From contig NZ_JAZDRJ010000002.1 in the NCBI RefSeq assembly GCF_047501535.1, positions 62,001-126,000 on the forward strand: DNA of 64,000 bases, in the 5' to 3' direction. Of the stretch, positions 43,350-51,472 are shown piece after piece. The position numbers and the translations under genes are program-made. Under the pieces are notes generated by a model. The model was not told where the DNA came from. It ran no database searches and was given only the letters and a program-made list of their open reading frames with translations. This DNA is from Yanghanlia sp047501535 (GTDB lineage: Bacteria > Pseudomonadota > Gammaproteobacteria > Burkholderiales > Burkholderiaceae_B). The first letter of the stretch is position 1, and every line of letters starts with the position of its first letter.

Positions 43350-43841
43350 ATGAAGTATTCCCCTGAGCGCCGTGAAGCCATCCTGGCCAAACTGGAAGCG
43401 CCATACAACCGAACGGTCAATGATCTCGCTGCCGAAGAAGGTATTTCGGCGGCCACGATATACAACTGGCGTAAGCAAGCCCGTAATACAGGTCGTTTGC
43501 TGCCCAATGCGTCTTCCACGACCGAAGGCTGGAGCTCCCAGCAGAAGTTCAATGCGGTGCTGGAAACCGCTGCTCTGACTGAAGAGGAGTTAGCCGAATA
43601 CTGCCGCCGCCGTGGTTTATATCCTGAGCAGATTCGACGCTGGCGCGCCAGTTGTGAACAGGCCAATGACCGGTCAGACCAAGTGGCTGCACGGCAATCG
43701 GAAACGACCAAGGCCGAACGCAAACGGATTCGGGAGCTAGAGCGAGAGCTGCGCCGCAAAGACGCTGCCTTGGCTGAAACAGCAGCCTTGCTGGCGCTAC
43801 GAAAAAAAGTCCAGGCGATCTGGGGGGACGAGGAAAAATGA
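43350..43841 (+). CDS. IS3-family transposase OrfA
   Basis: 163 residues from ATG 43350. Helix-turn-helix text (NDLAAEEGISAATIYNWRKQARN, about 27-49) is followed by a second HTH-like region and a leucine-zipper-like tail (RKRIRELERELRRKDAALAETAALLAL). It would bind the element ends. Overlaps orfB by ATGA. The frame begins at 43290 but the element's left repeat lies there. Confidence 0.82.
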   Translation: MKYSPERREAILAKLEAPYNRTVNDLAAEEGISAATIYNWRKQARNTGRLLPNASSTTEGWSSQQKFNAVLETAALTEEELAEYCRRRGLYPEQIRRWRASCEQANDRSDQVAARQSETTKAERKRIRELERELRRKDAALAETAALLALRKKVQAIWGDEEK

Positions 43842-44430
43842 CCAATGCCACAGATCGCCGTCGAATTGTGGAGTGGGTCAACGAAGCCAGAGCGGCCGGC
43901 GCACGCCTGCGTCGTGTCTGTGGTGAACTGGGGATCGGCCTGAACGTGAGCAATGCGGTCACCGACCGCTGGTCCTGCACGGCGATAACGGCTCGGCGAT
44001 GAAGGGTTCGACCATCCATGCCAAGCTTGAAGAGCTGGGCGTCACGCCATCGCACAGTCGTGCCCGCGTCTCCAACGATAACGCTTACTCTGAATCCCTG
44101 TTCCGTACCTGTAAATACCACCCCGCATTCCCTGTCACCGGCTTTACCGACCTGACCGACACCCGCAAATGGGTGGGGCAATTCGTGCATTGGTACAACG
44201 AGCAGCATCGCCATAGCGAAATCCGTTACGTCACGCCCGCTCAGCGACACGCTGGCCAAGATCACGCCATTCTTGCCAGGCGCCATGCACTCTATCAGGT
44301 CGCTCGCGCTCAGCATCCTGCTCGCTGGTCGGGCAATACGCGAAACTGGCAGCCCGTAGGTAGCGTCTGGCTTAATCCTGAAAAAGAAACGACGGTTGTC
44401 CATGTTCACAGTGAGTTAGAGGCAGCATGA
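43838..44430 (+). pseudogene. IS3-family transposase OrfB, central part deleted
   Basis: The N-terminal frame (TNATDRRRIVEWVNEARAAGARL) stops near 44001. The C-terminal catalytic part continues in another frame with LHGDNGSAMKG (second Asp), SNDNAYSESLFRTCKY (Glu) and HWYNEQHRHSEI. The segment with the first catalytic Asp is missing. Non-functional. Confidence 0.85.
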
Positions 44431-44457
44431 CGCATGTTCCAACTACCTTGACAGACA

Positions 44458-44555
44458 CCCCGCGTCATTGGCGACTAGATACGCTTTTATAACCACCGAC
44501 GCCCACATCAGGCGTTGAATATGAAACTTCCAGCTGACGCCTTTCTATTAGCTGC
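44458..44555 (+). pseudogene. 3' end remnant of the second IS3-family transposase
   Basis: TTGGCGACTAGATACGCTTT, then AACCACCGACGCCCACATCA and GGCGTTGAATATGAAA, closely match the 3' end of the orfB at 46929-47888 read on the minus strand (coding GDWIRFYNHRRPHQALNMKTP). It is in opposite orientation to that element and has stop codons. A scar of an older copy. Confidence 0.82.
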
Positions 44556-44644
44556 TGGATCATTAGAAAATAATCTTTGTCAGGTTGACCATAGTGAACG
44601 ACCTTATTTTTGCTGATATCAAATATATCGAAAAGGTGTGATTT

Positions 44645-45781
44645 GTGTCTATCCCGTATCAACAGTGCACCAGATGCATAATGGATAACAACTCAGATGA
44701 ATTTATAGAGTTTGACGATAATGGATTCTGCAATTATTGCACTCAAGCAATAGAGTCAAGGGAGAGTGTTTACTTTCCTAACCAACAAGGCCAAAGCAAG
44801 TTAAATGAGTTACTACGACGACTGAAAGAACAAAACACAAAAAACCGATACGATTGTGTAATGGGTATTTCAGGAGGCCTGGATTCCTCCTACTTGGCGT
44901 ATTTGGGGACGGTTAAGTGGGACTTAAGAGTCTTAGCAGTCCATGTTGATGATGGATTCAATACAGACATCTCCACAAGAAACATAGATAGAATATCGAA
45001 CTTCCCAAACATAGACTTAAGAACAATCAAGCCCGATAGAAAACAATATAATGAATTAACCAAAGCATACATGAGAGCAGGTGTGCCTAACTTGGCCGTT
45101 CCGCAGGACAATGTGCTTTTTGCGTGCTTGTATAAATTCTTAAAGGAAAACAATTTAAGAACCTTTCTTTCCGGCGGCAACTTTGCATTAGAATGCATTC
45201 TTCAGAAAGGGAACACTTATGATGTTTTTGACTTAAGAAACTTAAAACACATTAACAAAATGTTTGGTTCTGCTGGTATTAACAAGCTAACATTGCTTTC
45301 AGCATTGCAAAGAGACATCGACTTGCATCTACTAAAAATAGAATCGTTGCGACCATTAAATTATATAGATTACAATCGAAACAGAGCAATGGCTGAGCTT
45401 AGTGAGTTTTGTGGTTTTGAGTATTATGGCGGAAAGCATCTAGAGAACGATCTCACAAGGTTCATTCAACAGTTTTGGTTCTACAATAAATTTGGCGTAG
45501 ACAAAAGAACATCTCATTTATCCAGCATGATCGTATCCGGACAAATAACAAGGGAAGATGCTATTAAGGAGTACTCACATCCGTTGTATGAAACTGAAGA
45601 TATGGAAAGAGTGATCGATCGCATACTATTTAGTTTAGAAATGACTTCGTCTGAATTTAATGAAATAAAAAACAACCCGACTAAGCAGCATACGGATTAC
45701 CCGACCTCCTTTTATTTAAAGATCAAACCCTTTATCTCTAAAATAAAAAAATATTGGCATAAATTTTTTCTGCCTATTTAA
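44645..45781 (+). CDS. N-acetyl sugar amidotransferase (WbpG/LegA-like, PP-loop ATPase)
   Basis: 378 residues with GTG start at 44645. Two cysteine pairs (CTRCIMD, CNYC) suggest a zinc knuckle at about 8-32, and the PP-loop motif GISGGLDSSYLAY lies near residue 77. Family members (WbpG, PseA) convert a sugar acetamido group into an acetamidino group, using ammonia from HisH/HisF-like partners. Those partners are not in the window. The gene is AT-rich. A second PP-loop protein is encoded at 49658-51472. Confidence 0.82.
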   Translation: MSIPYQQCTRCIMDNNSDEFIEFDDNGFCNYCTQAIESRESVYFPNQQGQSKLNELLRRLKEQNTKNRYDCVMGISGGLDSSYLAYLGTVKWDLRVLAVHVDDGFNTDISTRNIDRISNFPNIDLRTIKPDRKQYNELTKAYMRAGVPNLAVPQDNVLFACLYKFLKENNLRTFLSGGNFALECILQKGNTYDVFDLRNLKHINKMFGSAGINKLTLLSALQRDIDLHLLKIESLRPLNYIDYNRNRAMAELSEFCGFEYYGGKHLENDLTRFIQQFWFYNKFGVDKRTSHLSSMIVSGQITREDAIKEYSHPLYETEDMERVIDRILFSLEMTSSEFNEIKNNPTKQHTDYPTSFYLKIKPFISKIKKYWHKFFLPI

Positions 45782-45832
45782 AAATTATTTTGTGAATGGG
45801 TTTTTACCATCAATGGCGAGATAGTTATTAAC

Positions 45833-46108
45833 ATGCACTTGACTCTTACCGAGTTCAGGAATGAAAGTAGAATTATAAAACAAACTTCCAGCTTAGAAAA
45901 GGCACGTATATTCTCTAAGATTTACATCGTAGCATTAGGAGCGGAAGACCTGGAGGATTGCAAGAAACTCTCGGACGTTATTGAGTTGCACCGTTTAAAA
46001 ATAATTAGTCGACCCTTACATGGACGTCTCCTGGAAAACAAGTTTTTAGCGTGTGAACGTTCAAAGAGGTTGCAGCCTTACATTCGGCCTGTTGATGCAG
46101 GCGTTTAA
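45833..46108 (+). pseudogene. Glycosyltransferase N-terminal fragment
   Basis: 91 codons. LTEFRNESRIIKQTSSLEKARIFSKIYIVALG resembles the first strand and helix of GT4 glycosyltransferases that begin with SRILKETxSL. After about residue 75 the text changes to unrelated sequence that leads into IS debris. The other three quarters of the gene are lost. Confidence 0.65.
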
Positions 46109-46278
46109 CCTGCTGGCCCTGATGGCATTCGCGGATAAGGTTCCCCCCTGAAAATCGAGCTTGTTTACGCTCTGGACGACTATCGGATTTTCCTTACCCA
46201 GGTCTGACCTGTTTTCCCATCACGTTGCTTCTTGCTTGCTCTCCTTTGAAAACTCGGTATTTACGCTATCAGTTTTTA

Positions 46279-46385
46279 TTACACAGTCACGCCAGCAACT
46301 TCCCATTGGGCCTGATCAAAGGCTTTGCCTCTGGTCAGGAGTGCCCAGACGGTGCGGGCCAGTTTATTAGCCAGCGCAGCAAACC
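46279..46385 (-). pseudogene. Tail of an IS110-family transposase (first)
   Basis: Minus-strand translation ALANKLARTVWALLTRGKAFDQAQW is the conserved C-terminal segment of IS110-type DEDD transposases. Only about 35 codons remain. Confidence 0.72.
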
Positions 46386-46687
46386 CCCTCTGTCATAGAT
46401 GGTCGCCCCCATTTTGCCAAGCCTTCGATCGGTGATAGTTGGTAGGTAATGATTGCTGCCATAGATCCGGACTTTTGTCTGAGGCCGTCGCCCCATGTCC
46501 CTGATGGAATATGCTGGTCGGCTCCTGATCACGATATCGTGCTCTGTGGCACTGGACTGAGGTGAGGTTTTCCGACCACGGTCTTACCTGTTACGCCATC
46601 ACGTCATGAATTGCCTGTGCAATCGGTGGTAGGTCTCTATGCTCCTGTGAAATCGTCCCTGGAGATTCTTATAATCAGCCGGTGCGG

Positions 46688-46903
46688 CTACGCGGCGTTC
46701 TGCGCGTAGTCGCACCGGAACCTACGCTCGTGTGCAAGCAATGCCCACACGATGCGTGCGTTCTTGTTGGCAAGCGCTACCGCCGCGACGTTCTTGTGAC
46801 GTCGTGCCAGAAGCCGTTCTGTCCACAGCTGTGAATCCGGCTGGGCTTGCCCAAAGCGCAACACAGCGCGAGCGCCATGAATGAGTAGTGTGCGCAGATA
46901 TGT
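46688..46903 (-). pseudogene. Tail of an IS110-family transposase (second)
   Basis: Minus-strand translation YLRTLLIHGARAVLRFGQ, then HKNVAAVALANKNARIVWAL, ends at a stop at 46688. It is the C-terminal third of an IS110-family transposase, cut off at the left end of the IS3-family element at 46901. Confidence 0.85.
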
Positions 46904-46928
46904 AATGACCCAGCAGTTTCTGCTCAGC

Positions 46929-47888
46929 TCAGGCGGCTAATGCAAAGGCTTCAGCTGGGGTTTTCATGTTCAACGCCTGATGTGGGCGTCGGTGGTTGTA
47001 AAAGCGTATCCAGTCGCCAATCACGCGGCTGGCATGTTGCAAGGTTTCAAAGCGATGCCTGTGGGCACATTGTTCTTTAAGCGTTCGGATCACCCGTTCA
47101 ACCATGCCGTTTTGCTGCGGGCAGTGCGGCGTGATGAACTCTTGGCGTAGACCGTAACTACGAACCAGCGCTGTATAACTGCGACTCGTAAAAACGAGAC
47201 CATTGTCCGAGCGAAGTAAGAACGACTCGGGGACGCGGCCCAACGTACCAAAGCGAGCAATTAACGCATGCTCCAAGGCGCTTCCAGCAGTTGTGGCTTT
47301 GCCGCTGCGTGATAGGTGCCAGCCCAGCAATTCACGGGTATGGCAGTCAATCACAAGCGCCAGAGTCGCCCAGCCGTCGCGACCTGCCCAGATACGGCAC
47401 AGATCGGTCGACCAACGCTCATTCGGCGCACTCGCCACAGATGGCAAGGCCTGGATCCGCGGGCGGAACCCGATGGCACGCTTCTTCACCTGCCAGCCCT
47501 TGAGCTGGAAGATACGCTGCACCGTGTTCTTATTCATGCCCAGCAAATAGGCCACAGTCCGATACCCAAACGACGGCGATTCTTCGATCATTGCCTTGAT
47601 GGGTTCTGCCAATTCAGGATTAACTTTCGGGGTCGCCTTCGTGGGCTTGTAGTAAACCGTGCGGCGAGGAATACCGAACCACTGGCACAGCTTAGAGATC
47701 GAGACGGTATAGCCATCTTCCTTTAGTCCCTGGCGGATCGTCTCGATCATTTCTCGTCCTCGCCCAACAGGGACTGCAATTTTTTTGGCTGACGCCGAAG
47801 CTTCGCTTTCTGGCGCGTAACTCCAACATCGCTTCGCCGTACGCCTCTTGTAAGTCCTTGATCTGGCGTTCGTACTGCTCTTTGACAT
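46929..47888 (-). CDS. IS3-family transposase OrfB (DDE integrase)
   Basis: Catalytic residues are visible in WSTDLCRIW (Asp), LLRSDNGLVF (Asp) and NGMVERVIRT (Glu). An HTH_21-type segment (SISKLCQWFGIPRRTVYYKP) precedes the rve core. The start is unclear because OrfB of this family is made by frameshifting from OrfA. Here it lies +1 relative to orfA around an A7 run at 47780-47786, whereas IS3 elements normally use -1. Confidence 0.9.
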   Translation of the reverse strand: MSKSSTNARSRTYKRRTAKRCWSYAPESEASASAKKIAVPVGRGREMIETIRQGLKEDGYTVSISKLCQWFGIPRRTVYYKPTKATPKVNPELAEPIKAMIEESPSFGYRTVAYLLGMNKNTVQRIFQLKGWQVKKRAIGFRPRIQALPSVASAPNERWSTDLCRIWAGRDGWATLALVIDCHTRELLGWHLSRSGKATTAGSALEHALIARFGTLGRVPESFLLRSDNGLVFTSRSYTALVRSYGLRQEFITPHCPQQNGMVERVIRTLKEQCAHRHRFETLQHASRVIGDWIRFYNHRRPHQALNMKTPAEAFALAA

Positions 47889-48084
47889 CCAGCGGGTTGG
47901 CCCTCAGCGCGTTTTCCATACCGCGCTTGGCGTCTTCCACCCACTTCTCAACCTCGGAAGGAGAAAGGTCGTAGGCTCGACTGGCCTCGGCAACTGTCGT
48001 CTTGCCTTGAATGATGTCAACGACCAGAGCACTTTTGCGCTTGGCCGTCCAGCGTTTGATGTCTTCGTCCATCTTCAAACTCAT
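47692..48084 (-). CDS. IS3-family transposase OrfA
   Basis: 130 residues from ATG 48084. RKSALVVDIIQGKTTVAEASRAYDLSPSEVEKWVEDA is the helix-turn-helix, followed by a coiled-coil region (EQYERQIKDLQEAYGEAMLELRA). The last 30 codons overlap orfB in another frame and are probably not conserved protein. Confidence 0.85.
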   Translation of the reverse strand: MSLKMDEDIKRWTAKRKSALVVDIIQGKTTVAEASRAYDLSPSEVEKWVEDAKRGMENALRANPLDVKEQYERQIKDLQEAYGEAMLELRARKRSFGVSQKNCSPCWARTRNDRDDPPGTKGRWLYRLDL

Positions 48085-48136
48085 GGTGATTTCCTCAATT
48101 ATCACCTGAGCAGGATTTCACTGGGTCATTACACAC

Positions 48137-48370
48137 ATGTCAATAATGTCAGAATGGCTGATAGGAATCGTCATTCTAGGACTGACTGCAATCATATTTT
48201 ATTTTTTACCGTTATATTTGGTTATAAGTGGCAAAAGCATCATTCACATAAGTGTTTTACTATTTTCTTTGCCATACTCATTAATATCAGGTGATACGGT
48301 ATTCTCACTACCCATTTATCTCGGCTGCATGCTAGTCGCACTCAGCCCCTTACCAAGAAGAAAAGTTTAA
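48137..48370 (+). CDS. Small membrane protein or 3' remnant of a larger membrane gene
   Basis: 77 residues with three hydrophobic segments (about 6-30, 36-51 and 55-70). It starts 3 bases beyond the IS3 end, so it may be the surviving C-terminus of a membrane protein cut by the IS. A polymerase (wzy) or flippase would fit the locus, but nothing diagnostic remains. It is AT-rich and ends 9 bases before the next gene. Confidence 0.45.
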   Translation: MSIMSEWLIGIVILGLTAIIFYFLPLYLVISGKSIIHISVLLFSLPYSLISGDTVFSLPIYLGCMLVALSPLPRRKV

Positions 48371-48379
48371 AAATAGAAA

Positions 48380-49516
48380 ATGAAGCCCATATTACACTTA
48401 ACTCATACCGACATAGAGTCAGATTCCAGAATACTCAAGGAGATAAATGCTCTAACAAGTTCTGGACATTCGATCTCTGGTATTGGTGTAAAACTTGATG
48501 AGGGAGCAAAAAAATCAACCACCTTATGCAAGCAGAACATTCACGCCATTCGTCTAAAATCTAGAAATCTTACTTTTCTCCCGAGAACGATAAGACATAC
48601 ACTTTCTCTCTTTGAATTGACCTTTAAAATGTTGCCTCGTGCAATTCGGATTAAACCAAAGGTTATTCATTGCCATGATACTCTAGTTCTCCCCTTAGGA
48701 GTTATAATTAAAATATTCTCGCGAGCAAAGCTCATATATGATGCTCATGAGCTGGAGTCGGATCGAAATGGAATAACAAAAACCCAAAGCAAGCTGACCT
48801 TATTCGTTGAGAAGTTATTATGGCGTTTCATCGATGCCTTAATAGTAGTAAGCCCCTCGATCGAGCATTGGTACAAGCAGAATTTGGGAGATAAACCTTC
48901 GGCTGTAATTTTGAACTCTCCTGTTTTCACAGAAACCAAGAGCCCGAGTCAAGATTACATTCGAGAAAAATTCGATATACCAAAAGATCAATTGGTATTT
49001 ATTTATGTTGGCATTTTAGGTCAAGGACGTGGTATCGATCTAATTACAGAAGTTTTCCAGAAATCGGATATAACATCACATGTTGTTTTCTTAGGTTACG
49101 GTGAGCTTACTCCCGAATTACAACTACTAGCCGCAAAACACAGCAATATCCACGTGCATGCTGCAGTTCCTCACGCGGAGGTCGTTCCCGTTATACGCTC
49201 AGCAGATTTTGGGTTTTGTTTGGTGCAGGATGTTTCGTTGAGCGATTACTATTGCCTGCCGAATAAACTATTCGAATACTGCTTCGCAGGCGTTCCGGTA
49301 TTGGCATCCGACTTTCCTGATATTAGAAAGCTTGTTGAAGAGCATAAGATTGGCGAGTGCTGCGACTTAAATGTTAGCGCTGTGCACAAAGCGATTCGCG
49401 ATCTAGAGAAAAACAAAAAGCTCTTTTCATTCTCGAATATTGAAGCCTTGAGCTGGCAGGCCCAATCGGACAAGTTATTGAGTCTATATAAAGAAATTCT
49501 TTCTAATCCAGATTGA
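48380..49516 (+). CDS. GT4-family glycosyltransferase
   Basis: 378 residues. LHLTHTDIESDSRILKEINALTSSGH is the N-terminal GT-B start; KLIYDAHELESDRNG and the nucleotide-sugar loop LPNKLFEYCFAGVPVLASDFPD (about 290-312) place it in GT4. It probably adds a sugar to the surface polysaccharide repeat. Follows the IS-truncated membrane gene and precedes a sugar amidotransferase fusion gene. Confidence 0.85.
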   Translation: MKPILHLTHTDIESDSRILKEINALTSSGHSISGIGVKLDEGAKKSTTLCKQNIHAIRLKSRNLTFLPRTIRHTLSLFELTFKMLPRAIRIKPKVIHCHDTLVLPLGVIIKIFSRAKLIYDAHELESDRNGITKTQSKLTLFVEKLLWRFIDALIVVSPSIEHWYKQNLGDKPSAVILNSPVFTETKSPSQDYIREKFDIPKDQLVFIYVGILGQGRGIDLITEVFQKSDITSHVVFLGYGELTPELQLLAAKHSNIHVHAAVPHAEVVPVIRSADFGFCLVQDVSLSDYYCLPNKLFEYCFAGVPVLASDFPDIRKLVEEHKIGECCDLNVSAVHKAIRDLEKNKKLFSFSNIEALSWQAQSDKLLSLYKEILSNPD

Positions 49517-49657
49517 ATTAACCATACAAGAATAAAATTTTGTTTTCTTAGCTAATTCACAACTCTTTAAGGCGTGCCAAATTTTACAGATGGCATATGT
49601 AGAAAAACCCATTACGTGCTGTCAACTACAGTTATTTCGCATTTATAAGGTATTTTT

Positions 49658-51472
49658 ATGAGCGGGTTTTTTTCGGGTTATATTCGTACTGGCCTAGCTA
49701 ACCCTGATTTCTATTCTAAGACTTTTTCAATGATGATCTCACGCGGAAAGAATTCATCAAGTCTCATTCAGGAAACAGCAGAAGGTCAATATTCTCTACT
49801 TAAATCCCAAAACCCTCTAACTGTGTTTGCAAATGAACTTTCTGCTACCAGTCGTTTTACTATTGGGTTTTGCGGCATTAATGCTAGCTCCCAGCCTCAA
49901 ATTTCTCCATTAGTCTCTGACGATTTTATTCTGTATCACGACGGCTTGCTGCTTAACCGCCCCGTCAATACAAATGTATTTTCAGTCAGTACCCCGTCCA
50001 ACTCTGACTTGCTGTTGGAATGGATCGAAATCGAGCTAAAGGAAGGAGCTTTTCTAACTGAAGCAGTCACGACTGCCATGTCGAAAGCACAAGGCACGGT
50101 CAACGGGCTTCTGTTTGAACGAAAGCATAGAAAATTAATTGCATTCAGTAATCATGGCAGTTTATTTTTAGTAAATGATGAAGATAAACTGTTAATTGCG
50201 TCCGAAAGGCGGTGGCTGCAGGAGTATGCAGCGCAAGCGATTCAGATAAGAGGTGTTATTGAATTTGAGCTTGACAAACTTGCTTCAGAATTTCACTTAG
50301 AAGAAAAACATTTATTTAACGAAGCCCCCGCACTTATCCCTCTAACTAGCGAAATAAATGTATTACAGTACAAAAAGCATCAACTGAAACGCTGTTCACG
50401 CTGTATTTTACCTGAGACAATGCCATACATACGTTTCGATGCTGAAGGCGTGTGTAATTATTGCCATAGCTATAAAAAGCGTAATCAACCGAAAAACAAA
50501 GAAGCCCTATTTGAGCTGGTCGAACCCTATCGACGGGCGAGAGGTTACGACTGCGTAGTACCTTTTTCAGGAGGTCGTGATAGTTGTTACACACTACACA
50601 TGGTCGTGAAAGAACTGAAGCTCAAGCCTGTGACCTACACCTATGATTGGGGAATGGTGACAGATGTCGGTAGGCGCAATATCGCGTTGATGTGCGGGGC
50701 GCTCGGTGTAGAGAACATAGTAGTGGCAGACGATATTGAGAAAAAACGCAGAAATATCGCTATGAATTTTTCGGCATGGCTGAAGAATCCGCATGTCGGT
50801 ATGTTAAATATCCTTACCGCTGGGGATAAGCACTTCTTTCGTTATATCAATAAAATCAAGGAAGATACCGGTGTGCAACTTAATCTTTGGGGAGTCAATC
50901 CATTAGAGGTTACTCACTTCAAGACTGGATTTTTGGGTATCGAACCCGATTTCGAACGCCAAAAAGTGTATGCCAGTGGAAAGATGGGGCAGCTACGCTA
51001 TCAAGGCAAACGTTTAAAACAAATGCTGAAAAGCCCCGGCTATTTTAATAGTTCACTTTGGGACACTTGGAGCGGTGAATACTACCGTAGTGCTGCAAAG
51101 AAAACAGATTATTTCCACATCTTCGATTTCATTCAATGGAATGAAGAAGAAATCAATGGTTTGTTGTTGAATGAATATAATTGGGAATTAGCCAGTGACA
51201 CCCCTACAACTTGGCGTATCGGAGATGGCACAGCTGGAATTTATAATTATATTTATTACACTTTAGCTGGATTTACAGAACACGACACTTTCCGTAGCAA
51301 CCAAGTTCGTGAAGGAGAGCTCACTAGAGAAGACGCCCTTAAACTGATCGAGCTAGAAAACGCTCCTTGCCATGATAACTTACGTTGGTACCTTCAATCT
51401 ATAGGCTTTGATTTCGTCGAAACCATTAGAAGGATTAACTCGATCCCTCGCTTGCATGAGAACCTGTATTAA
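49658..51472 (+). CDS. Fusion: class II amidotransferase-like domain plus N-acetyl sugar amidotransferase
   Basis: 604 residues. The C-terminal part (about 245-604) is a WbpG-type PP-loop enzyme with CSRCILPETMPYIRFDAEGVCNYC (zinc cysteines) and VPFSGGRDSCYTLH. The N-terminal 235 residues resemble the class II glutamine amidotransferase domain of asparagine synthetase (FILYHDGLLLNRPV, LLIASERRWLQE). It begins MSGFF, so the nucleophile Cys2 is replaced by Ser. WbpG enzymes usually take ammonia from separate HisH/HisF-like proteins, absent here. It overlaps the next gene by one base. Confidence 0.8.
   Translation: MSGFFSGYIRTGLANPDFYSKTFSMMISRGKNSSSLIQETAEGQYSLLKSQNPLTVFANELSATSRFTIGFCGINASSQPQISPLVSDDFILYHDGLLLNRPVNTNVFSVSTPSNSDLLLEWIEIELKEGAFLTEAVTTAMSKAQGTVNGLLFERKHRKLIAFSNHGSLFLVNDEDKLLIASERRWLQEYAAQAIQIRGVIEFELDKLASEFHLEEKHLFNEAPALIPLTSEINVLQYKKHQLKRCSRCILPETMPYIRFDAEGVCNYCHSYKKRNQPKNKEALFELVEPYRRARGYDCVVPFSGGRDSCYTLHMVVKELKLKPVTYTYDWGMVTDVGRRNIALMCGALGVENIVVADDIEKKRRNIAMNFSAWLKNPHVGMLNILTAGDKHFFRYINKIKEDTGVQLNLWGVNPLEVTHFKTGFLGIEPDFERQKVYASGKMGQLRYQGKRLKQMLKSPGYFNSSLWDTWSGEYYRSAAKKTDYFHIFDFIQWNEEEINGLLLNEYNWELASDTPTTWRIGDGTAGIYNYIYYTLAGFTEHDTFRSNQVREGELTREDALKLIELENAPCHDNLRWYLQSIGFDFVETIRRINSIPRLHENLY

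Larger units (their letters stand above)
43279..44453 (+). mobile_element. IS3-family element, internally deleted
   Basis: Terminal inverted repeats: TGTCAGAATAGTTGGAAC at 43279-43296 and the inverse GTTCCAACTACCTTGACA at 44436-44453. The element holds an intact orfA and an orfB with its centre missing. It cannot transpose by itself. Confidence 0.85.
45782..46900. other. Gene-poor stretch of glycosyltransferase and IS debris
   Basis: More than 1.1 kb without an intact gene. It holds a glycosyltransferase N-terminal fragment (45833-46060) and two tails of IS110-family transposases (46279-46385 and 46688-46903). Short repeated words at 46203 and 46583 resemble IS ends (ACCTGTT followed by CCATCACGT). 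Confidence 0.75.
46901..48133 (-). mobile_element. IS3-family element, complete
   Basis: Ends are TGTAATGACCCAG at 46901 and its inverse at 48123-48133, with further similarity inward (CTGCTCA). It is 1233 bp and carries orfA and orfB on the minus strand. No target duplication is apparent, and different sequences flank the two sides, so a deletion may have followed insertion. Confidence 0.88.

Noticed and set aside
46901..48133. Target-site duplication of the IS3-family element
   Set aside because: The bases flanking the two ends (ATA and CAC) do not match.
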